Below are positions 27,152-35,962 of a stretch of 64,000 nucleotides of DNA, one piece after another (position 1 is the stretch's first letter; each line of letters starts with the position of its first letter). Below the pieces are notes generated by a model. The model searched no databases and was not told where the DNA came from. It saw only the letters and a program-made list of their open reading frames with translations. The translations under genes were made by a program, and so were the position numbers. Source of the stretch: Bacteroidales bacterium (lineage in GTDB: Bacteria; Bacteroidota; Bacteroidia; Bacteroidales; F082). The stretch covers positions 62,001 through 126,000 of the forward strand of contig JAFGYB010000020.1 in the NCBI GenBank assembly GCA_016936355.1. Reading direction: 5' to 3'.

Positions 27152-28294
27152 ATGATTGATTTTTCATTAGAACCTAAACACATCGAGCTCCGTGAGAAAG
27201 TCAGGGATTTCGCGCAGAGAGAAATGATCCCCAATTCGCGTAAATACGACGAGTCGGCTGAATTTCCGTGGGACATCGTAAAAAAAGCCTACGACGAAGG
27301 CTTAATGAATGGCCCGGTTGAAAAAGCGTACGGTGGTCACGGACACAATATTTTCGAAAGCGCCCTGGCATCGGAAGAACTGGGTGCCGGTTGTGTGGGT
27401 ATTGGTATTTGTATGGACGCCAACACACTGGCTTTGACCCCCTTGATGCTGGGTGCCAGCGAAGAACAAAAGAAAAGATTCTTCGGTCAGATCAACGAAA
27501 CCAAAGGGGTTGCCGCCTATGCGCTGACAGAACCCAATGCCGGTTCTGATGTGGCAGGTATTAAATCCACCGCGATCTTACACGGTGATAAATATTTATT
27601 GAACGGGCACAAACGCTTCATCACCAACGGTGCGGTTTCCGAATTCATTACCGTATTTGCCATGACCAATCCCGAGAAAGGAGCCCGCAGTTTGAGTGCT
27701 TTTGTGGTGCCTACGAAATCACCCGGGGTAAAAATTGTTTCCAACCTCTCGAAGATGGGGCAACGGGCTTCGGTTCAAACCGAATTTATATTTGAAGATG
27801 TGGAAATTCCCAAAGAAAATATGATCGGTGGCGAAGGTCAGGGCTTTGTGCTGGCCATGAAAACCTTTGAGCGAACCCGTACCGGAGTAGCTGCTTTGAG
27901 TGTGGGGAATGCCCGTGCTGCTTACGAAACATCCATGAACTGGGCCAAAAACAGAATTCAGTTCGGGAAACCGGTGACCGTTCACCAGGGAGTGAGCTTT
28001 ATGCTGGCCGATATGGCTACCGAAATCGAAGCCGCCCGTCTGGTAACCTGGCACTCCGCCTGGTCATACGACAACAACCAGGGCAATAAAAACCTGCTGT
28101 CTGCTATGGCGAAACTGTACGCTTCGGATGTAGCCATGAAAGTAACCACTGACGCTGTTCAGGTAATGGCCGGAGAAGGTTATTCTACTGATTATCTGGT
28201 AGAAAAAATGATGCGGGATGCCAAGCTTTGCCAGATTTACGAAGGGACCAATCAGGTACAGCGACTGGTCATCAGCAAAGGTATTTTGAAATAA
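27152..28294 (+). CDS. Acyl-CoA dehydrogenase, short/medium-chain type
   Basis: This 380-residue flavoprotein oxidises acyl-CoA to enoyl-CoA in beta-oxidation or in branched-chain degradation. It has the FAD/substrate motif LTEPNAGSDVAG (about 125-136), the RTGVAALSVGNA segment (about 245-256), and the C-terminal catalytic Glu in YEGTNQVQR (about 364), the position used by short-chain and medium-chain enzymes. No electron-transfer flavoprotein genes lie nearby. Chain length preference cannot be decided. Confidence 0.94.
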   Translation: MIDFSLEPKHIELREKVRDFAQREMIPNSRKYDESAEFPWDIVKKAYDEGLMNGPVEKAYGGHGHNIFESALASEELGAGCVGIGICMDANTLALTPLMLGASEEQKKRFFGQINETKGVAAYALTEPNAGSDVAGIKSTAILHGDKYLLNGHKRFITNGAVSEFITVFAMTNPEKGARSLSAFVVPTKSPGVKIVSNLSKMGQRASVQTEFIFEDVEIPKENMIGGEGQGFVLAMKTFERTRTGVAALSVGNARAAYETSMNWAKNRIQFGKPVTVHQGVSFMLADMATEIEAARLVTWHSAWSYDNNQGNKNLLSAMAKLYASDVAMKVTTDAVQVMAGEGYSTDYLVEKMMRDAKLCQIYEGTNQVQRLVISKGILK

Positions 28295-28315
28295 TAGTTA
28301 CAAATTCTATATCCG

Positions 28316-28347
28316 AAAAGAGGAACAGAATCTGTTCCTCTTTTTTT
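28316..28347 (+). terminator. Intrinsic terminator after acyl-CoA dehydrogenase
   Basis: A nearly perfect 14-bp hairpin (arms AAAAGAGGAACAGA and complement, one-base loop centre) ends in seven T. The A run on the left could also serve the minus strand. Confidence 0.85.
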
Positions 28348-28400
28348 ATCTCTATTAAGCATTTTAGCCAAACAGGTTTAAGGATTATTCGAAAATTTCC

Positions 28401-28892
28401 TTACAAGGTACCTGATGATGTCCGTTTATTAAGTTGAGTAAAGTATTCCTCCAGTGCATTAAAGCGATAGTCAAAAATTTCTTTCAATTTTTTTCGGATC
28501 AACAGCCTGTTGGTTATTCTTCCCAGAATTCCGAAAGGCGGAGCATAAGTAACAATATCAGTCATCAGCACTCCCCCGTCCCTCGCTTCAATTTTATGTT
28601 GATGATGCCAGAGTTTGTAAGGGCCTATGCGTTGTTCGTCAACAAAATATTTCAACGGCTTCACGTGGGTGATCTCTGTCATCCATTTGGTAGGAATATG
28701 CAAAACCGGTCTTACAATGTAGGTAATGATCATTCCCGGATACATTTTTCCTTCCGCCGATTTACCGGTTATATCAAAACCCATGGAAGGTGGTGTAATC
28801 TTTTTTAAATTTTCAGGTGCAGAAATAAAATCCCACACACGTTCCAAATCAGCCTGAATGAATTGCTCTTGCCTTATTTGATAAAAAGCCAT
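28401..28892 (-). CDS. SRPBCC (START-like) family protein
   Basis: This 163-residue cytoplasmic protein has the SRPBCC ligand-binding fold: an N-terminal strand and helix (FIQADLERVWDFISAPENLKK), a central beta sheet (HHQHKIEARDGGVLMTDIVTY), and a long C-terminal helix (IFDYRFNALEEYF). Proteins of this kind are often encoded next to photolyases in light- or stress-responsive groups, as here, where it is divergent from the photolyase gene. Its own promoter at 28910-28917 is next to the two operator-like repeats, so it may be co-regulated. The ligand and function are unknown. Confidence 0.82.
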   Translation of the reverse strand: MAFYQIRQEQFIQADLERVWDFISAPENLKKITPPSMGFDITGKSAEGKMYPGMIITYIVRPVLHIPTKWMTEITHVKPLKYFVDEQRIGPYKLWHHQHKIEARDGGVLMTDIVTYAPPFGILGRITNRLLIRKKLKEIFDYRFNALEEYFTQLNKRTSSGTL

Positions 28893-28909
28893 CTCATTTA
28901 AAGTTTCGG

Positions 28910-28917
28910 CAAAGGTA
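28910..28917 (-). promoter_or_regulatory. -7 element of SRPBCC gene promoter
   Basis: The minus strand reads TACCTTTG, 17 bp before the ATG. Its -33 region falls inside the inverted repeat at 28926-28945. Confidence 0.55.
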
Positions 28918-28925
28918 TGAATTAT

Positions 28926-28945
28926 TTATTACATTATCGTATTAT
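28926..28945. promoter_or_regulatory. Upstream operator-like repeat (site 2) between SRPBCC and photolyase genes
   Basis: TTATTAC-N6-GTATTAT, five of seven left-arm bases matching the better site 31 bp away (centre to centre). It also covers the -33 region of the divergent SRPBCC gene. Confidence 0.55.
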
Positions 28946-28956
28946 TAAATAACTTT

Positions 28957-28976
28957 ATAATACATATTCGTATTAT
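28957..28976. promoter_or_regulatory. Operator-like inverted repeat overlapping photolyase promoter (site 1)
   Basis: ATAATAC-N6-GTATTAT is a perfect 7-bp inverted repeat (8 bp including the flanking T/A). Its right arm overlaps the first three bases of the -7 element TATATTTG, so a bound protein would block RNA polymerase. The same repeat with the same offset occurs at the carotenoid promoter (38052-38071). Confidence 0.7.
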
Positions 28977-28981
28977 ATTTG
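28974..28981 (+). promoter_or_regulatory. -7 element of photolyase promoter
   Basis: TATATTTG, part of a 13-base stretch GTATTATATTTGC (28970-28982) that is identical in the carotenoid operon promoter. It is 51 bp upstream of the photolyase ATG. Confidence 0.65.
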
Positions 28982-29032
28982 CAGGTCAAAAGTTATCTTC
29001 TAAAACATCCTTATCTTTCGGAAGAAAAAAAT

Positions 29033-30328
29033 ATGAACCGCTCACATCAAAAAATAGTCGTCTTCTGGTTTCGGCGCGATCTGCGACTGGACGACAACGT
29101 GGGGTTAAACAAAGCGCTGGGCCACGGACTCCCTGTATTGCCGCTGTTTCTGTTTGACGATCAAATTATTAGTGAACTTCCCGAAGACGACGCCCGAATT
29201 ACATTCCTTTACGATCGTTTGAAAAATATGAATCAACAATTAAAGATGCATGATTCATCACTGTTGTGTTTGAAAGGAAAACCGGAAGAACTATGGACAA
29301 AGCTTTTACAGGAACGAAACATTGCTGCCGTTTACTGCAACGAAGATTATGAACCGTATGCCAGGGAACGGGATGATAAGGTGAAGAAGATACTGGAACA
29401 ACAGGGCGCCACCTTTCATCAGTTCAAAGATCAGGTTGTCTTTGCTAAGGAAGAAGTATTGAAAGACGACGGCAAACCTTATACGGTATATACACCCTAT
29501 ATGAAAAAATGGAGAACCGCGTTTCAGAATCATCCACCAATAGCTACAGCATTACCCAAAACACCAATTTTTTTATCGGTTGATTATCAACTTCCCTCAC
29601 TGGAATCAATAGGTTTCAAAAGGTCACCAATCCATGCAGAAGCGTACCGTTTGAATAAGCTGGAAAATTACCGCGAAAGGCGCGACTTCCCGGCACTGGA
29701 TCAAACCAGTAAACTGAGCGTCCACCTTCGGTTTGGCACAGTCAGCATCCGGAAGGTAGTGCAGCAGGTTCAAAACAACGAATCTTTTCTGAATGAACTG
29801 ATCTGGCGTGAGTTTTTTATGCAGATTCTGTATCATTTCCCTAAAGTGGTTGCGCATAATTTTCATGCCAAATACGACGGTATTCAGTGGCGCAATAAGA
29901 ATGATGAATTCGAACGATGGAAGAAGGGAATGACCGGTTATCCGCTGGTGGATGCGGGCATGCGTGAGCTCAATGCCACAGGCAATATGCACAACCGGGT
30001 CAGAATGGTTACCGCGGGTTTTCTGGTGAAGCACCTGCTCATCGACTGGCGCTGGGGTGAAGCCTATTTTGCGCTGAAGCTTCTGGACTATGATTTGGCT
30101 GCCAACAACGGGAACTGGCAGTGGTCAGCGGGTACCGGTTGTGATGCCGCTCCGTATTTCCGGGTGTTTAATCCCCTTTCGCAACTGGACAAGTTTGACA
30201 AAGACAGGGCGTACGTAAAAAAGTGGATTCCCGAGCTGGATACAGCGGCGTATCCCAAGCCCATGGTGGATCATAAAACGGCACGTTTAAGAGCCATAAA
30301 AACTTACAATGAAGCGCTTGGGAAGTGA
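29033..30328 (+). CDS. phrB: Deoxyribodipyrimidine photolyase/cryptochrome family protein
   Basis: This 431-residue flavoprotein most likely repairs UV-induced cyclobutane pyrimidine dimers using blue light. The N-terminal antenna domain begins VVFWFRRDLRLDDNVGLNKA, the class I photolyase pattern, and the FAD-binding C-terminal half has LNELIWREFFMQIL (about 270), GMTGYPLVDAGMRELNATG, MHNRVRMVTAGFL and NNGNWQWSAGTGCDA (about 375). Tryptophans of the electron-transfer chain appear present. The upstream in-frame start at 28979 overlaps the promoter and is rejected. A cryptochrome role cannot be fully excluded. Confidence 0.93.
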   Translation: MNRSHQKIVVFWFRRDLRLDDNVGLNKALGHGLPVLPLFLFDDQIISELPEDDARITFLYDRLKNMNQQLKMHDSSLLCLKGKPEELWTKLLQERNIAAVYCNEDYEPYARERDDKVKKILEQQGATFHQFKDQVVFAKEEVLKDDGKPYTVYTPYMKKWRTAFQNHPPIATALPKTPIFLSVDYQLPSLESIGFKRSPIHAEAYRLNKLENYRERRDFPALDQTSKLSVHLRFGTVSIRKVVQQVQNNESFLNELIWREFFMQILYHFPKVVAHNFHAKYDGIQWRNKNDEFERWKKGMTGYPLVDAGMRELNATGNMHNRVRMVTAGFLVKHLLIDWRWGEAYFALKLLDYDLAANNGNWQWSAGTGCDAAPYFRVFNPLSQLDKFDKDRAYVKKWIPELDTAAYPKPMVDHKTARLRAIKTYNEALGK

Positions 30329-30418
30329 GTTTTTTTTATAATCAACGACTGGTTTCGGTTTTATAACCGAGCATCTTTCGTATCCTGGACAACTAACTCC
30401 ATCAATCACCGGATCTTA

Positions 30419-31405
30419 TCAATAATTCCTTTCGTATATTTTCTTTGCAAAAAGACTGATCAAGGCTACTCTTTCCGGATCCAGCGAAAGGGCTTCCAAA
30501 GAATCTATGGCTTTTGTATAATAATGTCGCATCATCCTGTAGGTGTCTTTCTGAATATTAAATTCGCTCAACATCTTTTTCATCTCCCACATCTTTTTTT
30601 CTTCGTCCCTTTCCTGAAAGATCTGATTCAATTTCCTTTTGGCTGCAGCATCAGCCTTTTCTGTTAACCGACAAATGAGAAATGTTTTCTTGTTCTGAAC
30701 AATATCTCCACCAATGCGTTTTCCAAAGGTTTTTTGATCACCAAAAACATCCAGATAATCGTCTTTTATTTGGAATGCAATCCCCAGATTTTCTCCAAAT
30801 GCATAAATACTTTTCTGATCTGATGCGTCAGCATCTCCAAGCAAAGCCCCCATTTGAAGGGCACCGGCCAGAAAAACAGAGGTCTTTAAACGAATCATGT
30901 GGATGTATTCCTGAACACTGATTTCCTCTTTCTTTTCAAACTCTACATCCAGCATTTCCCCTTCAATAACACGGGAGGAGATTTCGAGGAAAATGTTCAG
31001 TAAATCATAATGTTTCTTGCGGGGGACTTTATTCAACACTTTCATGGCGTGTAACGACATTACATCGCCGGTTAAAATGGCTTTTTTGATCCCGAAAGAT
31101 TTATGCACCGTAGCTTCATTTCTGCGTAAGTCGGCCTCGTCAATTATATCGTCGTGTACGAGGGTAAAATTGTGATAAACCTCTATGGCTGCTGCTGCAT
31201 CCAGTGCGTTGGATAACGTTCCGCCGAATGCTTCGCAGGCGGCAAGCAACAATACGGGCCGGATACGTTTGGCTTTCATTTTCATGATGTGTAACGTAGG
31301 CTCGTACAGCGGCTGAGGAAGATCCTCAAAACCCTTTGCAAACAGGTGCTGCTCAAAAAGTTCCTTCAGTTCGCTGTAGGAATGGAGTTTGGTAGTTGTA
31401 ATCAT
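30419..31405 (-). CDS. crtE: Polyprenyl diphosphate synthase (GGPP synthase type)
   Basis: This 328-residue prenyltransferase should condense isopentenyl diphosphate to make geranylgeranyl diphosphate for carotenoids. The first aspartate-rich motif is DDIID (85-89) and the second is DDYLD (about 214-218), with KRIRPVLLL near residue 46 and GKRIGGDIVQNKKTFL after the second motif. It is the last gene of the carotenoid operon and overlaps crtI in an ATGA junction. Product chain length is inferred from context; the operon position supports C20. Confidence 0.9.
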   Translation of the reverse strand: MITTTKLHSYSELKELFEQHLFAKGFEDLPQPLYEPTLHIMKMKAKRIRPVLLLAACEAFGGTLSNALDAAAAIEVYHNFTLVHDDIIDEADLRRNEATVHKSFGIKKAILTGDVMSLHAMKVLNKVPRKKHYDLLNIFLEISSRVIEGEMLDVEFEKKEEISVQEYIHMIRLKTSVFLAGALQMGALLGDADASDQKSIYAFGENLGIAFQIKDDYLDVFGDQKTFGKRIGGDIVQNKKTFLICRLTEKADAAAKRKLNQIFQERDEEKKMWEMKKMLSEFNIQKDTYRMMRHYYTKAIDSLEALSLDPERVALISLFAKKIYERNY

Positions 31406-32892
31406 GCTTTTGTAGTTTTGTAATTCAGAACTCTTTCTGTTGTAAGCTTTGAGCTGATGATGGCCATGGGTAGACCGGCCCCCGGTATGGTGGATGCCCC
31501 CACATAAAACACATTTTCATACTTTTCATCAAAATTCGAGGGTCTGAAGGCTCCAATCTGGCCCATGGTATGCGACAAGCCCAGCCCCGAACCTTTGTAT
31601 AAATTGAAGGTATTTTGCCATGTTTCCGGTGTAAAAATGGTTTTGGACACAATCATCCGGGCAATATCTTTCCCTGTTCTTTCAGAGAAATCTTCAACGA
31701 TACTGTCCACAATCTTATCACGGTCATCCCAATGATCTTTGTAAAGCAAATTGGGAACCGGGCAAACAAAGAACAACGCTTCATGGCCTTCGGGAGCACA
31801 TTCCGTATTGTGTTTTGAAACCACATTTACATAATAATAGGGCTTTTCGAGTGTCCCCGGATTTTTCATCACATCTTTTGCGTATTCCTCAAAATTGCTG
31901 CCCAGATAGTAATTGTGGTGCTCTACCTCTGGCAACTTTTCATTGATTCCCAGGTAAAAGGTCAGGTAGCCCATTGTCCAGCTTTTTTTCTTTAGCTTGT
32001 TCTCTGAAAATGCTTTTCTCCTGAACACCTTTCCCCTGAAAAATGCCGCATCTGAATTAATCACAAATAGATCGGCAGTCCATTGTGTTCCGTTTTGATC
32101 AATCAAACAAGTAAGCTTCCCGTTTTCTTCCTTAAAATCTGTAACCTCTGTTTCATAAGCAATCTGAACCCCTGCTTTGTTGAGTTCTTTCACCAGTCCT
32201 TCAACAATCCGATACATCCCTCCTTTTACATTGTAATAACCGTCGTGTTTGAACTCGGTATAAGAAAGAAGTGAATAGACCGAATTGGTATCAAAAGGGG
32301 TTCTGCCCAAAAAGAAAGCCACCAAAGATAAAATCTGGCGTGCTTCTTTGGAAGAAAAATAGTGCGTTACATGGTTCCAAAAAGTCTTCAGCAACACGGG
32401 AAGGTGAACAGGATTTACCCTCATCAGCGCCAAAATGTAACCCGGTATTGAATCAAAGTTTTGTTTGATCACTATGTCAACGGTATCGTGAAATAAGGCC
32501 CCTGATTTCTTCAGATACTTTTCAAACTTTTCTTTGAAATCCGGTTCCTGGTCTTCAAACTGCCGGGCCAGTTTGTCACTATCTCTGTAGAGAAAATATT
32601 TCTTCGGGTTTCCCCTGAAATGTACGGTATAAAGCGGGTCGAGTTCCACATATTCAAAAGGCAACTTTATGCCGCAGTCTTTGGCGAATTCTTCAAACTC
32701 GTAGGACATGCTGAAAAAACTCGGACCGGTATCAAAGGTAAAACCGTCTTTTTTGATCTGATTTAACCGGCCACCGGCCCGTTCATTTTTTTCGATCATC
32801 TGCACCTGATACCCTTTGGTGGCCAACCGCAAAGCGGTAGACAATCCACCCAAACCGGCACCTACAATCAAAACCTTTTTATTGTTCATCAT
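31402..32892 (-). CDS. crtI: Phytoene desaturase family protein
   Basis: This 496-residue flavoprotein belongs to the CrtI family. It has the N-terminal dinucleotide-binding motif VLIVGAGLGGLSTALRLA (about 5-22), EKNERAGGRLNQ, and the C-terminal FVCPVPNL and FYVGASTIPGAGLPM (FAD-binding, about 465-480). It is the only desaturase in the cluster, so stepwise desaturation of phytoene to lycopene is the simplest role; a CrtD-like 3,4-desaturation is the alternative. The start has two Met in a row. It overlaps the preceding TPR-like gene by up to 14 bases. Confidence 0.9.
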   Translation of the reverse strand: MMNNKKVLIVGAGLGGLSTALRLATKGYQVQMIEKNERAGGRLNQIKKDGFTFDTGPSFFSMSYEFEEFAKDCGIKLPFEYVELDPLYTVHFRGNPKKYFLYRDSDKLARQFEDQEPDFKEKFEKYLKKSGALFHDTVDIVIKQNFDSIPGYILALMRVNPVHLPVLLKTFWNHVTHYFSSKEARQILSLVAFFLGRTPFDTNSVYSLLSYTEFKHDGYYNVKGGMYRIVEGLVKELNKAGVQIAYETEVTDFKEENGKLTCLIDQNGTQWTADLFVINSDAAFFRGKVFRRKAFSENKLKKKSWTMGYLTFYLGINEKLPEVEHHNYYLGSNFEEYAKDVMKNPGTLEKPYYYVNVVSKHNTECAPEGHEALFFVCPVPNLLYKDHWDDRDKIVDSIVEDFSERTGKDIARMIVSKTIFTPETWQNTFNLYKGSGLGLSHTMGQIGAFRPSNFDEKYENVFYVGASTIPGAGLPMAIISSKLTTERVLNYKTTKA

Positions 32893-33640
32893 TCATTCTG
32901 TTTTTTAGAAATTCAGGATATATCTTGTTTTTCACCCAATCAAAGTCAGGTGCTATGGTTAAAATCAGCTTGTAAGCACTATTGGCTTTTTCATATTGCG
33001 CTGTTTCTTCATAGGCCTGGGCTATGGATGTCAGCAAACTCAGATAATTCCAGTTTTCATTGATATATTTCTCCCTGTTCCGATGCATCATTTTCTCGGC
33101 CTTCAAATAATAGTACAATGCTTCAGTTTTGGAACCGCCAAAAATGACCGGCCTATAATACAGTGCGTTGGCGTACTGAATGTATCCGAAAGGATTTGTT
33201 GAATCCTGTTTCATCGAAAGTCTGGAATAATTCACGCTTTTGGGGCCGTAAAAGGGAGCTTTTATGGGACTTAATCCGATTTTATAGCCATATACTGCCG
33301 ACAGGTAGGCACTCACAAAAGATAGCTGAAAGTTGTTCTTTTTGAGTCGTTTCAAATTTTTTTCCAATAAATCAAGGTAACGGTAAGCCTCGTCAGTATT
33401 TTGGGTACCGATACACCAGGCTACATAACCATATTCATAGTTTGCCAGCTCCAGGAGTACTGAGTCGGGTTTACCGGGCCTTGCTTCCAGCAGATCTATT
33501 ACCCCCTTCCAGTTGCCCATATTAGTGCCCAGATAGGACTGATAAACGATTTTTCTGTATGCATCAACCTGAGCTGATAAAGTACTGACAAACAGAAATA
33601 AACCTGCGCCAATCATAAGGATATGTTTCTTGATTTCCAT
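32879..33640 (-). CDS. Exported TPR-like protein of the carotenoid operon
   Basis: I do not recognise a named family. The 253-residue protein has a signal peptide (about 1-23, ending in STLSAQ) and a helical, tyrosine-rich body with repeat-like segments (LLELANYEYGYVAW, GYIQYANALYY, LTSIAQAYEETAQYEKANSAYKLI), typical of tetratricopeptide-like folds. It should sit in the periplasm or on the outer membrane inner face. It overlaps genes on both sides within the carotenoid operon, so it is made with the pathway enzymes; a role in carotenoid or lipid handling is inference only. Confidence 0.7.
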   Translation of the reverse strand: MEIKKHILMIGAGLFLFVSTLSAQVDAYRKIVYQSYLGTNMGNWKGVIDLLEARPGKPDSVLLELANYEYGYVAWCIGTQNTDEAYRYLDLLEKNLKRLKKNNFQLSFVSAYLSAVYGYKIGLSPIKAPFYGPKSVNYSRLSMKQDSTNPFGYIQYANALYYRPVIFGGSKTEALYYYLKAEKMMHRNREKYINENWNYLSLLTSIAQAYEETAQYEKANSAYKLILTIAPDFDWVKNKIYPEFLKNRMNDEQ

Positions 33641-34704
33641 TGGTATTGATTAGTTGTTCTGTTTAGTATTGCCTGTAAAATCATCTGTCCCATTGTGACT
33701 TGTTCGGGGATCAGGGTTAATATTGATGTGATGATCTTTCGATTGCTTTTGATTGCAATCAGAATCCGGATAAGAAGTAAGGAAATGAAATAGATAATGA
33801 TCATCAGCCGGTTCCCCGCCCAAACAACAGGTAGAAAACCGAAGGTGGTCACCATCCAAAACAGGATGGCTAACAATGCTGAGTTGCCAAAGAACATAAT
33901 TATATTCTTGGAAAAACCATAAACGGCCTCATGATATCCTGAATACATACGGCAACTTACCTCTTCAATACCTGTTGTACAGGATACAGGAACCAGTTTT
34001 CTTTTCAGATAACGGGCGATCTGAATATCTTCAACTTTACTGTTTTTAAACGTTTTATGCGGTTCATACTGACGATAGACAGAAGCTTCAAACAGCATAA
34101 ACTGACCGTTGGCAGCTGTAAGTGAGGGCCGGTTGGATTGACGAACCAATACCAGAGGCAAAAGCGACAGCAAAATATAATTCATCACCGGGACAGTCAC
34201 TTTCTCGCCCACCGTTTTCATAATTTGAACAGGAAATATACTCAACAAGCCGGATTGCTCTTTTTTCAGAAAATGCACGGCCTTTGATACGGCGGATCTT
34301 TGTAGCCGGACATCTGCATCAACAAAGAGGTAAAAGGTTCCCTGAGCAAGTTCAGCAGCACTGTGGCAGGCATAATTCTTTCCCAGCCAGTTCGGGGGTA
34401 ATCCACCGGAATGCATGAGCCGCAGGTTGTCCGATTTCTTACTCATTTCCTTTACAACCTCAACCGTACGATCTTCTGATTCATCATCAAAAACAAGAAT
34501 TTCCAGATTAGTATAGTCTTGCTTTGATAAATCTTCCAGAATCCAATGAATGTTTTTTTCTTCGTTGCGTACCGGGATAATGACGGAAACAAGATCTTCG
34601 CCCGTATCTTTCGCTTTTAACTTGTGTAGAAAAATCAGGTTGCTCAAGGCAACAAGAAGTTGAATAAGAGCAAATAGGAATAGTATGTAGGCAACAACGA
34701 TCAT
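33613..34704 (-). CDS. Membrane GT2-family glycosyltransferase (CruC/CrtQ-like)
   Basis: This 363-residue protein has an N-terminal membrane helix (about 3-25), a GT2 catalytic domain with VSVIIPVRNEEKNI, the nucleotide-sugar DxD-type FVDADVRL, LPPNWLGKNYACHSAAE, and EDIQIARYLKR, and two or three C-terminal membrane helices. This layout resembles carotenoid glycosyltransferases (CruC/CruG and CrtQ). The frame extends to 34737, but the ATG at 34704 overlaps the preceding stop codon by one base (TAATG), so that start is chosen. In this operon it probably glycosylates the hydroxylated end of the carotenoid. Confidence 0.82.
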   Translation of the reverse strand: MIVVAYILFLFALIQLLVALSNLIFLHKLKAKDTGEDLVSVIIPVRNEEKNIHWILEDLSKQDYTNLEILVFDDESEDRTVEVVKEMSKKSDNLRLMHSGGLPPNWLGKNYACHSAAELAQGTFYLFVDADVRLQRSAVSKAVHFLKKEQSGLLSIFPVQIMKTVGEKVTVPVMNYILLSLLPLVLVRQSNRPSLTAANGQFMLFEASVYRQYEPHKTFKNSKVEDIQIARYLKRKLVPVSCTTGIEEVSCRMYSGYHEAVYGFSKNIIMFFGNSALLAILFWMVTTFGFLPVVWAGNRLMIIIYFISLLLIRILIAIKSNRKIITSILTLIPEQVTMGQMILQAILNRTTNQYQWKSRNISL

Positions 34705-35327
34705 TATTCGACTTTGGATTTTTGGCGTTGAATACATCCGTTATAGAAATTCTGATACATCTTTTGCATGGTTTCAATTCCCATGGAGAAATTTTCCATT
34801 TCCTTGGCATATATACTCAGCGATGGCTTAGCATTTGAAAAATAATCCACCATATTGGCTACCATAATTACTTTAAGTTTTCCATGATTTTCAGCTACAA
34901 TACGTTCCATTCCCTTTTCAAAAGTGAAGTGTTGGTTGTGCATGGAATTAATTTTTCCCTGTGGAAAAACGATGACCATATTGTCTTTACTTTTCAACAA
35001 CGCTGCAGCATAGTCCAACGATTCCAAAATGGATCTGGAGTTCTTCGACACGGAAAACCCTCCGGCATAATTAAAATACCAGTGTTTACGGAGTTGCTCT
35101 TTCAACATCATAAAATGAAACTTTTTGTGCAACACTTTAAGGTTCAAAAGCATGAGCCAGAAGCCATCCCACCAGCTAATGTGATTGGCAATCAGCAAAA
35201 CCGGATAATCTTCCACGTCCACATGGCTATAAATTTGAACCTTTTCAAAGTGCCGTTTCACAATGTATTGGGCATAGCTTTGAAAAAAAGGATCTATAAT
35301 AAAGTGATGTTTTGCTTTTATAATCAT
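34704..35327 (-). CDS. PlsC-like acyltransferase (CruD/CrtO-like)
   Basis: This 207-residue protein has the acyltransferase motifs of the PlsC family: NHxxxxD as ANHISWWDGFW (about 49-58) and a second block with FPQGKINS (about 125-132). It lacks a long membrane region, so it is probably membrane-associated. Between a GT2 glycosyltransferase and a cruF-like gene in a carotenoid operon, the likely role is acylation of the sugar of a carotenoid glucoside, as done by CruD in green sulfur bacteria and CrtO in Staphylococcus. Both ends are coupled to neighbours by ATGA and TAATG overlaps. Confidence 0.82.
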   Translation of the reverse strand: MIIKAKHHFIIDPFFQSYAQYIVKRHFEKVQIYSHVDVEDYPVLLIANHISWWDGFWLMLLNLKVLHKKFHFMMLKEQLRKHWYFNYAGGFSVSKNSRSILESLDYAAALLKSKDNMVIVFPQGKINSMHNQHFTFEKGMERIVAENHGKLKVIMVANMVDYFSNAKPSLSIYAKEMENFSMGIETMQKMYQNFYNGCIQRQKSKVE

Positions 35328-35962
35328 GGCTTCAACAGTGCTAGGAGGACAAAAAAGATAAGCTGGCTGAAATAAACCACAGCAGATAACGGATTCCGGG
35401 TCCCGATCTTCAGGATTTTAAACAAGAATATAAATACAAAGGACAAAACAAACCAGGCCAGATAATTTTGAACAGGAACTTTATTCCCCATCCACGACCA
35501 CATGTTGAGGGCAGGCGCGGCTACTTCCAGAAATAAATCAAAGAATACTAATAGAAAAGCGCCCAGTACACTTTGAATCAAAATATTCAACCTCGTACCA
35601 TTAAACAAATCAGCAACCGAGTAACTCAGTACCAGCCAATTGACACCAATAATTAACGGAACATCGAAGAGTTTAAAGCCTAAACTATTCCCGTAAGAAT
35701 ACGAGCCAAAAACCGCTCCAGTGTGCACTCCAAGAACTTCAATACCAAAGCCCGCCAAAAAGACGAAAACAAATACGAGAGAATCTTTTAAACCAACCTT
35801 CGTTTTTTTATAAACGAAAAGCATCGCTGCATTAAAGAGTAAGGCGAAAGGAATTAACAGAACAAAATAGGGACGGGTAGCGTCCATCAAAATTCCTGCT
35901 ATTCCAACCAGATAGAAGAAAACAACAATCAAACGACCCGCCATTACAGCCCCTTTGTTCAT
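35324..35962 (-). CDS. CruF-like carotenoid 1',2'-hydratase (DUF422 type)
   Basis: This 212-residue membrane protein has six or seven hydrophobic segments and the CruF/DUF422 signature: GFGIEVLGVHTGAVFGSYSYG (given in parts as GIEVLGVHTG, about 70-79, and FGSYSYG), VPLIIGVNWL (about 100-109), and a DLFLEVAAPALNMWSW segment (about 140-155). CruF adds water across the 1,2 double bond of the open psi end of gamma-carotene to make a tertiary hydroxyl, a substrate for glycosylation. It overlaps neighbours on both sides by four bases. The exact substrate here is inferred. Confidence 0.83.
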   Translation of the reverse strand: MNKGAVMAGRLIVVFFYLVGIAGILMDATRPYFVLLIPFALLFNAAMLFVYKKTKVGLKDSLVFVFVFLAGFGIEVLGVHTGAVFGSYSYGNSLGFKLFDVPLIIGVNWLVLSYSVADLFNGTRLNILIQSVLGAFLLVFFDLFLEVAAPALNMWSWMGNKVPVQNYLAWFVLSFVFIFLFKILKIGTRNPLSAVVYFSQLIFFVLLALLKP

